This document shows, one piece after another, positions 43,587-53,185 of a stretch of DNA of 64,000 nucleotides. This DNA is from Aureispira sp. CCB-E (GTDB lineage Bacteria; Bacteroidota; Bacteroidia; Chitinophagales; Saprospiraceae): contig NZ_CP133671.1 of the NCBI RefSeq assembly GCF_031326345.1, positions 744,001 to 808,000 of the forward strand, in the 5' to 3' direction. Position 1 is the stretch's first letter. Every line of letters starts with the position of its first letter. A model generated the notes under the pieces. That model saw nothing but the letters and a program-made list of their open reading frames with translations, was not told the origin of the DNA and ran no database searches. Both the position numbers and the translations under genes were made by a program.

Positions 43587-44744
43587 ATGAAAAATATATT
43601 TTATCTTTTTGCTCTTGCTGGTTTTATCTTAGCTACTTCTTGTGGTGGTGGAGAAACAACATCAGAAGAAAGTCCCCAAACTTTGGATGCTGCTCGTAAA
43701 GTTTTGCAAGAAAAACGCAAGAAGCTTCAAGAGCTAAAGAAAGAGGTTGCGGAAGCAGAAGCGGTGGTGAATAAGTTAGATCCTAGATCAAAAAAGAAAT
43801 CTGTAACGCCTGTTACAACTGCCAAAGTACAAGTCAAAGATTTTAACCACTATGTAGAAGTGCAAGGAAATGTAGTGCCAGCACAAGATCCTGGTATGGC
43901 TAGTAGCGAGACGGGTGGAAGAATTATGGATTTGACCGTAAAGGAAGGTGATTATGTCAAAAAAGGAGACTTGATTGCTAAAATTAATTTAGAAAGTATC
44001 AAGAAAAGCATTGCTCAGTTGGATGAATCCTTGAGCCTCGCACAGGATATGTTTAAGCGCCAAGAAAACCTTTGGAACCAAAAAATTGGTTCTGAAGTAC
44101 AATACTTGCAAGCTAAAAGTCAAGTGGAATCTTTGTTGAAGAACAAAGAAAGTTTAGAATACGAGTTGACCAAATCGAATGTTTATGCGCCAATTAGTGG
44201 TTATGTGGATATGGTAATGGCAAAAGAAGGAGAAATGGCTGGTCCTGGAACTCCAATTGTTCAAATCTTGAATACCAAGAACCTGAAAGTAGTGGCTGCC
44301 ATTCCTGAAATATATCTAGGAAATGTGAAAAAAGGAGAAGGCGTACTTTTGAAATTCCCTGCATTAAATGAAGAGCAAAAAGGTCGAGTGACTTCGATTG
44401 GACGTACCATCAACCCTGCCAATAGAACCTTTGAAGTAGAAGCATCTATCAATAGTCAGAATGGTTTGTTGAAACCTAATTTATTGGCAACAATGTTGGT
44501 CAATGACTTTTCTAAAAAGGATGCTATTGTTGTGCCCGATCAGTTAATTTTGCAAGATGTAAGTGGGGCAGACTATGTAATGGTTCTAGAAGGAAATAAA
44601 GCGGTAAAAAAATTAGTGACTATGGGAAGAGGGTATCGTAATGAAACTATTATCACTTCAGGATTAAATGGTGATGAAACACTGTTGATAAAAGGAGCTC
44701 GTCAAGTTTCGGATGGCGATTTGGTAGAAGTTTTACCAGAATAG
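43587..44744 (+). CDS. RND efflux periplasmic adaptor (membrane fusion protein)
   Basis: Links pump and channel in the periplasm. 385 residues; lipobox ATSCGGG (Cys near 19), so membrane-anchored by lipid. A predicted coiled coil (ARKVLQEKRKKLQELKKEVAEAEAV) directly after the lipobox is an extra element before the usual fold. Then follow the lipoyl halves (GGRIMDLTVKEGDYVKKGDLIAKI and YAPISGYVDMVMAKEGEMAGPGTPIVQI, in pieces), the helical hairpin between them, a beta-barrel and a membrane-proximal domain ending in KGARQVSDGDLVEVLPE. Second gene of the efflux operon. Confidence 0.9.
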   Translation: MKNIFYLFALAGFILATSCGGGETTSEESPQTLDAARKVLQEKRKKLQELKKEVAEAEAVVNKLDPRSKKKSVTPVTTAKVQVKDFNHYVEVQGNVVPAQDPGMASSETGGRIMDLTVKEGDYVKKGDLIAKINLESIKKSIAQLDESLSLAQDMFKRQENLWNQKIGSEVQYLQAKSQVESLLKNKESLEYELTKSNVYAPISGYVDMVMAKEGEMAGPGTPIVQILNTKNLKVVAAIPEIYLGNVKKGEGVLLKFPALNEEQKGRVTSIGRTINPANRTFEVEASINSQNGLLKPNLLATMLVNDFSKKDAIVVPDQLILQDVSGADYVMVLEGNKAVKKLVTMGRGYRNETIITSGLNGDETLLIKGARQVSDGDLVEVLPE

Positions 44745-44803
44745 GCGTTTCTCTTTATTATAAACTATTTTCAATGCTTTAGGGCATTAAAATTAAAAGC
44801 AGA

Positions 44804-47800
44804 ATGAGTAATAATAAAAATAAATTATATAGAAATTTTAGGGCGACTTCCTTTGCTGTAGACAATGCAACTAGTATGTTTTTGTTGACAGTAATGTTGT
44901 TGGTATTTGGAGTACAGTCCTATAACACAATGCCCAAAGAACAGTTCCCAGAAATTGTTATTCCTACTATTTATGTAGCAACAACTTACTCTGGTAACTC
45001 TGCCGAGGATATGGAAACATTGGTGACAATCCCTATCGAAAAAGAGTTAGCTTCTATTAATGGCGTTAAAAAAATTGATGGAAACTCTATTAATGATTTC
45101 TCGAACATTATTGTCGAATTTAATACCAATGTTGAAGTAGACAAAGCCTTACAAGATGTAAAAGATGCCGTCGACAAAGCCAAAGGAGATCGTGATTTTC
45201 CCAAGGATTTGACGGCTGGACCAAATGTTTTTGAAATCAACTTTTCAGAGTTTCCTATTATGACGGTGAATTTGTCTGGAAATTATTCTAATGATGAGTT
45301 GCGCTCGTTTGGAGAGTATTTACAAAACGAAATTGAAAAACTTTCGGAAATTTCAGAAGTAAAATTAAAGGGAACTTCTGAAAAAGAAATACAAATCGAT
45401 GTCGATTGGAAGCAAATGCAAGCCAAAAAAATCAGTTTTGATGATATTGCCAATGCCATTGCGATGGAAAACATAACCATGTCTGCTGGTGAACGCAATT
45501 TTAATGGCTTTAACCGTTCTGTACGGGTTGTGGGAGAATTTAAGAACATACAGGAGATTGAAAACATTATTATCAAAAGTGAATTTCAAAACCCTGTATT
45601 TATCAAGGATGTTGCAACCGTCATAGAGGGAGTTGCCGACCCAACTAGTATTGCTCGTTCAGATCAATTACCCGTTGTTTCTTTAGATGTTATCAAACGT
45701 GCAGGAGAAAACTTGTTGTCAGCTTCAGATGAAATCAAAAAAATTGTCGATAAAGCTAAAGCAAATAAATTTCCAGAAGACCTAAAGGTGACTATTTTTA
45801 ATGATCAATCGATCAACACTAGAGATCAAGTTGCTAACTTACAAAATAGTATTATCTCGGGGGTAATTTTAGTAGTACTCGTATTGTTGTTCTTTTTGGG
45901 GATTAGAAATGCCATGTTTGTTGGTTTGGCAATTCCATTGTCGATGTTGATGGGAATTTTAATCCTAAACATCATGGGGATTACATTGAACGTTATTGTG
46001 TTGTTTTCTTTGATTTTGGCTTTAGGAATGTTGGTAGATAATTCTATTGTAGTAGTGGAAAATATATACCGGTACATGCAAGAAGGCTATTCGGGGGTAG
46101 ATGCCTCGAAAAAAGCAGCGGGAGAAGTCGCCATGCCAATTATCGCTTCCACTGCAACAACTTTGGCTGCCTTTGTTCCGTTGATGTTTTGGCCAGGAAT
46201 GATGGGAGAGTTTATGGGCTATTTGCCATTGACATTGATTATTGTTTTGACTTCTTCTTTGTTCGTGGCTCTAATCTTGACACCTGTATTTGCTTCTGTA
46301 CTGATGAAAGTAGAAGAAGAGCAATTGGTACGTGATAATGAAAAACGGAAGTTGTTCAACAATTTATTGGCAGCAGGCTTGATGTTAGCAGGAGCTGTAT
46401 TTGCGCATTTTTCCAATGTCATGTGGTTACGAAATGCCTTGGGAATGGCTATGATTATTAGCTTGGTCAATTACTTTTTGTTTAGACCAGGAGCCATCTT
46501 GTTCCAAAACAAAGTATTGCCTTGGTTAGAAAATGGATACGATAGCTTTATTCGATTTGTATTGAAAGGAGTTATGCCTATTGTTACTTTTGTGGGAGTG
46601 ATTTTCTTGTTATTTGGCTCTATATCGTTGTTTAGCAGCAACCCTCCTAAGACAGTATTTTTCCCAGAAACAGATCCTTTGTACATCAATGCATTTGTTG
46701 AACTACCTATAGGAAGTGATATACAAAGTACCAATGTATTGATGAAGGAATTAGAAGCAAAGGTAGACCGCTCTATAAAAACATTTAAAGATGCAGGAAT
46801 TGTTGATGCCGTTTTGTCTCAAATAGGTGAAAATACATCAGATCCTGCGGCACCACCAGAACCAGGAGCAACACCTAATAAGGCTCGTATTACAGTCGCT
46901 TTTGTCTCGTCTGATAAACGAAAAGGTTTGTCTACTTATGATGCTATGGATTCGATTCGAAATGCGTTGACAGGATACGCAGGGGTGTCTTTAGTCGTTG
47001 ACCGAAACCAAGATGGTCCACCAACTGGAAAACCAATTAATTTGGAAATTTCTGGTGATGATAAAACCATGCGAGAACTTACCATTGTTTCTGATGATAT
47101 TCTGAGACACTTGAAATCGCTCAATGTGCCAGGAGTAGAGGAACTGAATATGAATATTTCTTCTAAAGTACAACAAGATGTTATCGAAATTGACCGAGAA
47201 GCATCAAGACGTTATGGTTTGTCTACTTTGGATATTGCGAAAGCCTTGAATACAGCTTTGTATGGTAGAGAGGTTAGTAAGTTTAAGGATGGAGAAGATG
47301 AGTACCCAATTATGTTGCGTTTCAATGATGAGTATAGAGATAATAACGAAGCATTGATGAATCAAATGGTAACATTTAGAAACATGGATGCGGGCGGACA
47401 AATTGTTCAAATTCCAATTTCTGCCGTAGCACGCAAACGCCCAAGTTCTACTTATAGTGCTGTCAAACGTAAGAATGAAAAACGAACCATTACAATTTAC
47501 TCCAATGTATTAGAAGGATACAATGCCAATGAAGTGGTAGAAGAGTTGAAGCGAGGAATGGCATCTTATGCAGAAGAAAACCTTGACGAAGCATATAGTT
47601 ATGTGTTTACGGGGGAGCAAGAGGAAATGGCAGAAAATATGGCTTTTTTGAGTCAAGCATTGCTGATTGCCGTATTTGCAATTTTCTTAATCTTGGTATC
47701 TCAATTTAACTCCTTTATTTCACCATTCATTATCATCCTATCGATCTTATTTAGTACGATTGGAGTATTTTTAGGATACTGGTGGACAGAAATGGATTTG

Positions 47801-48253
47801 GTAGTTATTATGACGGGAATTGGTATTATTTCTTTGGCGGGGATTGTGGTTAACAATGCCATTGTATTGATCGACTATATCAATTTTTTACAGTCTAGGG
47901 AGAAAACAAACTTAAATCAAGAGTACCTTTCAGACGAAATGGTCAAACAGTCTATTATTACAGGAGGAAAAACAAGATTGCGTCCAGTATTGCTAACAGC
48001 AATTACAACAGTACTAGGTTTGATTCCTTTAGCAATTGGATTTAACTTTAATTTTGCCACTTTTGTAACAGAACTAGATCCACATATTTTTATTGGTGGT
48101 GACAATGCGGTTATGTGGGGGGCAATGTCGTGGACGATTGTATATGGTTTGATCTTCGCAACCTTTTTAACATTAGTAGTTGTACCTGTAATGTACTGGT
48201 TGTTTTATAGAGTAACTAAATTTGTAAAAAGCTTATTTGGCTTTAAGCACTAA
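44804..48253 (+). CDS. RND-family efflux pump permease
   Basis: Proton-driven inner-membrane exporter of 1149 residues, about 100 longer than AcrB. It has the usual twelve membrane helices: one near 22-40, a block near 345-560 and a second near 600-620 and 985-1130. The proton-relay motif is in LALGMLVDNSIVVVENIYRYM, and the pseudo-repeat counterpart in GIVVNNAIVLIDYINFLQ. SGNSAEDMETLVTIPIEKEL in the first porter domain is standard. An extra segment near 515-580, with two hydrophobic stretches, accounts for the added length and is common in Bacteroidota pumps. Substrate unknown; the adjacent TetR gene suggests induction by an exported compound. Confidence 0.92.
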   Translation: MSNNKNKLYRNFRATSFAVDNATSMFLLTVMLLVFGVQSYNTMPKEQFPEIVIPTIYVATTYSGNSAEDMETLVTIPIEKELASINGVKKIDGNSINDFSNIIVEFNTNVEVDKALQDVKDAVDKAKGDRDFPKDLTAGPNVFEINFSEFPIMTVNLSGNYSNDELRSFGEYLQNEIEKLSEISEVKLKGTSEKEIQIDVDWKQMQAKKISFDDIANAIAMENITMSAGERNFNGFNRSVRVVGEFKNIQEIENIIIKSEFQNPVFIKDVATVIEGVADPTSIARSDQLPVVSLDVIKRAGENLLSASDEIKKIVDKAKANKFPEDLKVTIFNDQSINTRDQVANLQNSIISGVILVVLVLLFFLGIRNAMFVGLAIPLSMLMGILILNIMGITLNVIVLFSLILALGMLVDNSIVVVENIYRYMQEGYSGVDASKKAAGEVAMPIIASTATTLAAFVPLMFWPGMMGEFMGYLPLTLIIVLTSSLFVALILTPVFASVLMKVEEEQLVRDNEKRKLFNNLLAAGLMLAGAVFAHFSNVMWLRNALGMAMIISLVNYFLFRPGAILFQNKVLPWLENGYDSFIRFVLKGVMPIVTFVGVIFLLFGSISLFSSNPPKTVFFPETDPLYINAFVELPIGSDIQSTNVLMKELEAKVDRSIKTFKDAGIVDAVLSQIGENTSDPAAPPEPGATPNKARITVAFVSSDKRKGLSTYDAMDSIRNALTGYAGVSLVVDRNQDGPPTGKPINLEISGDDKTMRELTIVSDDILRHLKSLNVPGVEELNMNISSKVQQDVIEIDREASRRYGLSTLDIAKALNTALYGREVSKFKDGEDEYPIMLRFNDEYRDNNEALMNQMVTFRNMDAGGQIVQIPISAVARKRPSSTYSAVKRKNEKRTITIYSNVLEGYNANEVVEELKRGMASYAEENLDEAYSYVFTGEQEEMAENMAFLSQALLIAVFAIFLILVSQFNSFISPFIIILSILFSTIGVFLGYWWTEMDLVVIMTGIGIISLAGIVVNNAIVLIDYINFLQSREKTNLNQEYLSDEMVKQSIITGGKTRLRPVLLTAITTVLGLIPLAIGFNFNFATFVTELDPHIFIGGDNAVMWGAMSWTIVYGLIFATFLTLVVVPVMYWLFYRVTKFVKSLFGFKH

Positions 48254-48289
48254 AATAAGTTTCAACAATCATATATATGTTGATAGATA

Positions 48290-48330
48290 AAAAATCACAG
48301 TTCCATTATTGGGGCTGTGGTTTTTGTTTT
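48290..48330 (+). terminator. Terminator of the RND operon
   Basis: AATCACAG (48293-48300) pairs with CTGTGGTT (48315-48322) with G-T wobble, followed by TTTTGTTTTT. It overlaps the 3' end of the converging GNAT gene. Confidence 0.65.
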
Positions 48331-48852
48331 TCCATAATAATAGACATCAATCAATTGGTTGTCTGCGGTGCGAAAATCAGATTTTAACGTACCTTCTAAC
48401 TCAAAACCTGCTTTTAAAGCAACTTTTTGACTAGCGATATTCTCTAAGCCCGTTCGCAAATACAGTTTTTCCAATCCCCAAACATCAAAACAATGCTGAG
48501 AAAACACCTTTAAAGCTTCTGTTGCAATTCCTTTCCCTTGCCAATTCTTGTCGATAAAATAACCAATTTGTCCTTTAGGAACTATCCACTCAATATCTCG
48601 AAGAAAAATCTGTCCCAAGTATATATCTTGAACGGAATCAAATATTCCATAGACCAATTTTGTCTTATCTTCAATCGCATGGATTTGGTTTTGTATGAAT
48701 TCGGTACATTTCTCTAGGTTATCTAATTCCAATAGCAAAGAAAAGTATTGTTGAAACTGTTCTTGATTGTTGAGAATAAAATTATAAACTCTTGAAGCAT
48801 CGGTTGGTTGATAGGCTCTAAGCAGTAGCCGTTCCGTTTTAATTTGGTGCAT
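48295..48852 (-). CDS. GNAT acetyltransferase, RimJ/RimL type
   Basis: 185 residues. The RimJ-like start HQIKTERLLLRAYQPTDASRVYNFI, the IGYFIDKNWQGKGIATEALKVF acetyl-CoA site near 92-115, and YLRTGLENIASQKVALKAGFELEGTLKS near the end place it in the RimJ/RimL N-terminal acetyltransferase group. Family members modify ribosomal proteins or small molecules; the target is unknown. Its tail overlaps the terminator of the converging RND operon. Confidence 0.88.
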   Translation of the reverse strand: MHQIKTERLLLRAYQPTDASRVYNFILNNQEQFQQYFSLLLELDNLEKCTEFIQNQIHAIEDKTKLVYGIFDSVQDIYLGQIFLRDIEWIVPKGQIGYFIDKNWQGKGIATEALKVFSQHCFDVWGLEKLYLRTGLENIASQKVALKAGFELEGTLKSDFRTADNQLIDVYYYGKTKTTAPIMEL

Positions 48853-49033
48853 AGAGGAGCGCTTATTTTATTATTAATTTTGTTGAAGATTTCTAATATA
48901 ATAAAAGAACCGCTTAAATGGAAATTAGGAGCTTGTTTGAGGGCTTTCATTTGAAAGTTGCATTCCCTCTTTCTATTTTATGATGACTCAATGAATAGAG
49001 GGAATGCTTTGTTTTTTAGATAAAACATTTCAG

Positions 49034-50731
49034 TTATCTAATAATCTGGATAGGTTCGACTTTTAATACACTTCCAGATGTATTTTTTAATACTAAAAAA
49101 TAATAACCGTTAGGAATTTGAGCTACATCTACTTTGTGTAGTTCATTAAATTCATTTGTAGTTGTTAAATGAACCTTCCCTAAAACATCAGTTACATTCA
49201 AAGTATACTTGCCTAGATTAGAATTAGAAACTTTGATATTAATATACGTATTTACAGGATTTGGGAATATAGTTGTAATTATTGGATTATCTACATCTTT
49301 CATAGACAAGTATTCAAATATTGATATATTTTGAATGGTTGAATGGTCATTTGGCTCTTTAGGTTTGGGTAAACCAGTATTACAAGGACCAATATAAGAG
49401 TTGAAATAGATACCTTGATTGACAGAAAAACCTGGTAATAGTATAACATTACTAGCTGCTTTATAAAGTGCGGAATTTTGTACACTATTACTAGCTATGA
49501 TAACATCCTCTTCGTAGCCAGTAGGGGTTGTTATTGGGGTTGTTAAAACAATAGTTCCACATGTTGTATTAGTAGAGAAATAAATTGCCCCAGCCTTATC
49601 TTTGAAGTTTGCATCATTTTCATCTAAACTTTCATGTGCTGCTCCAACAATAAAATTAGTGCCGTTCGTAGCTACAGAAATTCCAAATTTATCCCCTGTT
49701 GTATTACTAGGATTGGGAAATGATCGTTCATTGCCCCAGTTTGTACCATTTCTTTGGTAAGTATAGACCGTTTCATTTCCTATAGATCCAATTATTATTT
49801 GGCTAGCATTAATATTAACATCATAACCAAAAAGATTATTAGAAGCATTGTTTTGAGGTCTAATAGTTGAGGATAGGTTCCATTGATTGCTTTTGTATTC
49901 ATACACAAAAGCAGCCCCCGAATTTGTTAAACTATTATTCAAATCATCATCATCATAGGAACCTACAACTATGGTATTGTTATGTATAGATACTGTATTC
50001 CCAAAGTGAGTATATGTGTTAGGATTTGGGTTAGGGTTTGACTGAGTGGTTGAAATCCAAGAACTGCCCGATTTTTCATACACATACACATACTCTCCTC
50101 CATTACACCCCACGACTATTCGATTGCCACTAACATCAACATCATACCCAAACGCTAAAGTAGAGCTATTACTAGGGGCAAAACTCGTATGAAAAGTCCA
50201 AGAACTTCCTGATTTTTCATAGACATAAACAACTCCACTATTTTGGGAGGGGGCGCCTACCACTGCGTAATTACTGCCTATAGCAACAGAGTAACCATAA
50301 GACGAATAATTAGGAGCTGATGAGGAAGGAAAAAAAGTTTGATTAGACCAATTATTACTCTTATTGTAGATTGTAACTTCTTGAGTTGTTGGTGCTCCGA
50401 CAATTATATAGTCGCCATATATATCAACGGAATGCCCAAACTGATCTCCATTTGTATAATTTGTAGGAGATATATTGTGTATCTCGTTCCATTGGTTGCC
50501 ACTATTTTTTTGATAAATGTATACATGACCTATATCATATCCGAAATTACCTTGTGGTTGATCCTTGATATATGCACTTGCAACGGCGAAATTACCATCT
50601 ATTGAGACAGAATATCCTAAGTTATCTGCAATATTCCTATCGGATGCAACCTTCTTTTGTAAGGATTGTCCCATGATAACAAAGTAACAACAGCAGAATA
50701 GAATTGTACTCCAAATTGTTTCGTATTTCAT
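49034..50731 (-). CDS. FG-GAP-like beta-propeller protein with T9SS sorting domain
   Basis: 565 residues. A signal peptide (ending FVIMGQ) leads into about seven blades of the FG-GAP/integrin-alpha-like type. Each blade has an F-G-x-S/D-V-x-I-x-G/N-x-I/V-V-G motif, for example NLGYSVSIDGNFAVASA, QFGHSVDIYGDYIIVGAP, AFGYDVDVSGNRIVVG and FGISVATNGTNFIVGAA. A short domain with TGYEEDVIIASNSVQNSALY, typical of Bacteroidota surface proteins, and a Por sorting domain (IFPNPVNTYINIKVSN, then PNGYYFLVLKN) finish the protein. Surface adhesion or ligand binding is likely. Eleven bases downstream of the GIGT coiled-coil gene, so probably one operon. Confidence 0.85.
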   Translation of the reverse strand: MKYETIWSTILFCCCYFVIMGQSLQKKVASDRNIADNLGYSVSIDGNFAVASAYIKDQPQGNFGYDIGHVYIYQKNSGNQWNEIHNISPTNYTNGDQFGHSVDIYGDYIIVGAPTTQEVTIYNKSNNWSNQTFFPSSSAPNYSSYGYSVAIGSNYAVVGAPSQNSGVVYVYEKSGSSWTFHTSFAPSNSSTLAFGYDVDVSGNRIVVGCNGGEYVYVYEKSGSSWISTTQSNPNPNPNTYTHFGNTVSIHNNTIVVGSYDDDDLNNSLTNSGAAFVYEYKSNQWNLSSTIRPQNNASNNLFGYDVNINASQIIIGSIGNETVYTYQRNGTNWGNERSFPNPSNTTGDKFGISVATNGTNFIVGAAHESLDENDANFKDKAGAIYFSTNTTCGTIVLTTPITTPTGYEEDVIIASNSVQNSALYKAASNVILLPGFSVNQGIYFNSYIGPCNTGLPKPKEPNDHSTIQNISIFEYLSMKDVDNPIITTIFPNPVNTYINIKVSNSNLGKYTLNVTDVLGKVHLTTTNEFNELHKVDVAQIPNGYYFLVLKNTSGSVLKVEPIQIIR

Positions 50732-50742
50732 AATTACTATTT

Positions 50743-51678
50743 TTATTTTATCTGATTATTTTGAAATACTTTTTTTAACTTTTTATTTTCTTCTTCTAGT
50801 TGTTCTATTTTTACATTTAAATGTTTGATTTGCTGTTCCATAGTAATCAAGTGCAAGAAAATTTCTTCAATTTTTTCTTGCTGATTGATTGTCATACTTT
50901 TTAGTTCCAAACCTTCTTTTTCAATGGTGCTAGCAGAGGCAATTTTGTGTAAGTGTCCTGTTTCTTGGATGTGTTGGGCTACCTCTGCTAGAGGCATTAA
51001 CTGATAATCTTCTTTAAAAACATAATCACACCAACTACCCGTACACATTTCTACCTTAACTTCTTCTGTTTTGATCCCTCCTCGTACATATAGACGATAG
51101 AGCTGATTGTTGGCTGTATGCTCGTTGGGAATATTAGAAGTACCAATGCCAACTTTGTTTGTTTGAAAGATAACTTTAGGACCATGAAAGAAAGCACCTC
51201 CCTCGAAGTCACCATCATAATTGATGATTAATTTGTCATCTAAGTCATGAACCAAGGCACGTTGTGCTTGTCTAGTTCCAATAGGACGTGAATTATCTCT
51301 TCCCAAGACAAGGTCCGTACCTCGGATAACCAAAGAGCCATTGACATCCAATTTGGCAATAGGCGTGTTGGTACCAATTCCTACATTTCCACCATCTTTT
51401 ATGAATAGTCTATAATCAGAAACACCTGTCTCTGTTAGATTAAATCCGCCTCGAAGATTAATATGCCATTTGTACTGATTGGAGCTATTTTTAAAACTGA
51501 TGAGTTCATTGCCAGAGTTTATACCTTTTATAGTTAGAGGGCGGTCGGGAGTATTGGTGCCAATTCCCAAATAGTTGTTATTGGACGAACCTTGTATGGT
51601 ATTGTTAGGAGTATATATTTGTGCCCAACCAGAAACAGAGAGCAATAAGAATGATGCAATTAACGAATACATTTTCAT
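50743..51678 (-). CDS. Secreted GIGT-repeat protein with C-terminal coiled coil
   Basis: 311 residues from the ATG at 51678, which opens a signal peptide (MKMYSLIASF..., ending SGWAQ); the upstream ATG at 51729 adds a second hydrophobic stretch and is less likely. The body has YLGIGTNTPDRPLTI, VGIGTNTPIAKLDVNG and VGIGTSN repeats, seen in tail-fibre-like and surface proteins of Bacteroidota. The last ~60 residues (EKIEEIFLHLITMEQQIKHLNVKIEQLEEENKKLKK, in heptads) form a coiled coil, so a trimeric fibre is plausible. It lacks both a peptidase S74 domain and a T9SS tail. Eleven bases upstream of the FG-GAP protein gene. Confidence 0.75.
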   Translation of the reverse strand: MKMYSLIASFLLLSVSGWAQIYTPNNTIQGSSNNNYLGIGTNTPDRPLTIKGINSGNELISFKNSSNQYKWHINLRGGFNLTETGVSDYRLFIKDGGNVGIGTNTPIAKLDVNGSLVIRGTDLVLGRDNSRPIGTRQAQRALVHDLDDKLIINYDGDFEGGAFFHGPKVIFQTNKVGIGTSNIPNEHTANNQLYRLYVRGGIKTEEVKVEMCTGSWCDYVFKEDYQLMPLAEVAQHIQETGHLHKIASASTIEKEGLELKSMTINQQEKIEEIFLHLITMEQQIKHLNVKIEQLEEENKKLKKVFQNNQIK

Positions 51679-51716
51679 AATAAACAAGTTAAAAATTTGA
51701 GTAATAATATTAACTA

Positions 51717-51724
51717 CAAATGTA
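51717..51724 (-). promoter_or_regulatory. Candidate -7 element for the GIGT/FG-GAP pair
   Basis: TACATTTG on the minus strand (CAAATGTA on plus) matches TAnnTTTG and lies about 40 bases before the start at 51678. No -33 box was found at the expected distance. Confidence 0.4.
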
Positions 51725-51862
51725 TACAAACAATACGCTAAATGCTTCGCTGTCTTCTGGATGTATGGTTTTACTTTCTGAATGGTGCTATTTAACTTCT
51801 AAATAGTTTTAATTGGCAAAATAAGTGATAAATACCTTAAATGGGAGTATTCTTATAGCGCG

Positions 51863-52333
51863 TTAGTACATTCTAAATCGAATAGGAATACTAAAACGAA
51901 CATCCAAAGGAGTAGCATGAAAAGCCCATCTACCTAATTCACGATTAAGTGATTGAATAATTCTAAGCGCCTCTTCTCCACAACCATAGCCAATATCTCT
52001 AAGAATTTGAATGCTTTGGGGCTCTATCCACCCATCTTTTTTTACCAAAAAAGAAACCACAACCAATCCCTCTATTTGATTGGTCATAGCAGAATCAGGA
52101 TAACGAAGCGTTTTATATATGTAATCAAGCAACTTTTTATCTGAGGCATCTTTTTTATCTTGATACGTATCCGTATTATTTTCACAACTGCCAAGATAAG
52201 GCAGAAGATCATTTACGTAGGGAGGCAGTCCTACTGCTTCGTTTAGATTAGGTTCAGGAAAACTATCATATTGAGCTTGAATTGGTGGAGTACTGATTAA
52301 GTGGATCAACAAGATAAAAGGTAGTATTTTCAT
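51863..52333 (-). CDS. Secreted TonB C-terminal-domain protein, copy 2
   Basis: 156 residues. A signal peptide (ending PPIQAQ) is followed by an acidic linker and a TonB-C-like fold: YIYKTLRYPDSAMTNQIEGLVVVSFLVKKDGWIEPQSIQILRDIGYGCGEEALRIIQ in segments. True TonB has an N-terminal membrane anchor and a proline-rich span. Both are missing here, so this is a free periplasmic domain rather than an energy transducer. It is a paralog of the product of 52346-52834 and lies 12 bases after it. Confidence 0.78.
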   Translation of the reverse strand: MKILPFILLIHLISTPPIQAQYDSFPEPNLNEAVGLPPYVNDLLPYLGSCENNTDTYQDKKDASDKKLLDYIYKTLRYPDSAMTNQIEGLVVVSFLVKKDGWIEPQSIQILRDIGYGCGEEALRIIQSLNRELGRWAFHATPLDVRFSIPIRFRMY

Positions 52334-52345
52334 TAGGATCTGTTT

Positions 52346-52834
52346 TTAGTTAAAATTTAATCGGCAAGGAAAATAAATCTGAACAGGCACATTTCTACCT
52401 TGGTGTCGAGCAGGAATCCATGGACCATTTTGATCTGTAGTTAATTGTAACACTCGGATAAATTCTAGTGCGAATACTGGATTACTATTTCCTCTTATGA
52501 TTTTAAAATCATCTAGATATCCATTGGCTTGCACAACAAAAGAAATAACAACTGTAGCTTCTAAGCCCATTTCTAAAAGTGTAGAAGGATAATTAATATG
52601 ATTATAAATAAACTGTAGTAATTTTTGGTCTGAACATGTTTTTTGTTTCTGATAAGAAGTAGCATGACAGCTAGTATCTCGAAACATAGGCATTTGCTCA
52701 GTAATTCTAAAAATGGTAGGGATGCTATCTTCTAGAATTATAGAAGGGGCTTGTATTGTCGTGGTCTTTGACAATTCTTGAGAAAAAAGAGAAGAAGCAT
52801 ATAAGAGCGTAAAGAATAAGTAGAGTGCTTTCAT
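52346..52834 (-). CDS. Secreted TonB C-terminal-domain protein, copy 1
   Basis: 162 residues. A signal peptide (MKALYLFFTLLYASSLFSQ) is followed by about 60 residues with a cysteine pair (SCHATSYQKQKTCSDQKLLQ) and a TonB-C domain (YNHINYPSTLLEMGLEATVVISFVVQANGYLDDFKI, then FIRVLQLT, in segments). It aligns with its neighbour copy around DQKLLQFIYNHINYP / DKKLLDYIYKTLRYP. No membrane anchor, so not a classical TonB. The function of such secreted pairs is unknown. Confidence 0.78.
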   Translation of the reverse strand: MKALYLFFTLLYASSLFSQELSKTTTIQAPSIILEDSIPTIFRITEQMPMFRDTSCHATSYQKQKTCSDQKLLQFIYNHINYPSTLLEMGLEATVVISFVVQANGYLDDFKIIRGNSNPVFALEFIRVLQLTTDQNGPWIPARHQGRNVPVQIYFPCRLNFN

Positions 52835-53185
52835 AAGAATGAGTATGATTGTACTTCTTTAGATGACATCATTGATGGGAATGGTGCCTTAATACAAAAA
52901 AAAACTGCCTTCCCATTGCGGCATGGAAGGCAGTTTTATGTTCTCGAACTTAGCAAATTAAAAATCAGTTTAACTTATAGGCAGTAGGTTTTAATGTGTT
53001 ATAAGAATGGGTTATTTTAAAGTTTTAGGGAGCAATAAAAGTAGTTTAAGTTTGGATGTTTTTAAAGTATAAAAATTGAATAAGTGCGTCGATAAGAGCC
53101 CATTAGCTAAAAGCTCTTATTGTATTGTACAAACTAATTGGCAACGAGATGTTCTATTGGCAATTAGATGGATTATTATATTAGA
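52835..53185. other. Intergenic region with structured 3' segment
   Basis: 351 bases. From the S24-type gene towards the TonB-C genes it holds two hairpins, 53134-53167 (CTAATTGGCAA with TTGGCAATTAG, one mismatch) and 53092-53120 (ATAAGAGC with GCTCTTAT), then the strong terminator at 52901-52937. No ORF recognised. Confidence 0.5.
52901..52937 (-). terminator. Strong terminator on the minus strand
   Basis: AAAACTGCCTTCC pairs perfectly with GGAAGGCAGTTTT. On the minus strand the stem is followed by a run of T. It lies about 250 bases after the S24-type gene. Confidence 0.9.

Noticed and set aside
44804-48253. Many antisense readings opposite the RND pump gene
   Set aside because: They follow from codon bias of the pump gene and show no start signals or family features.
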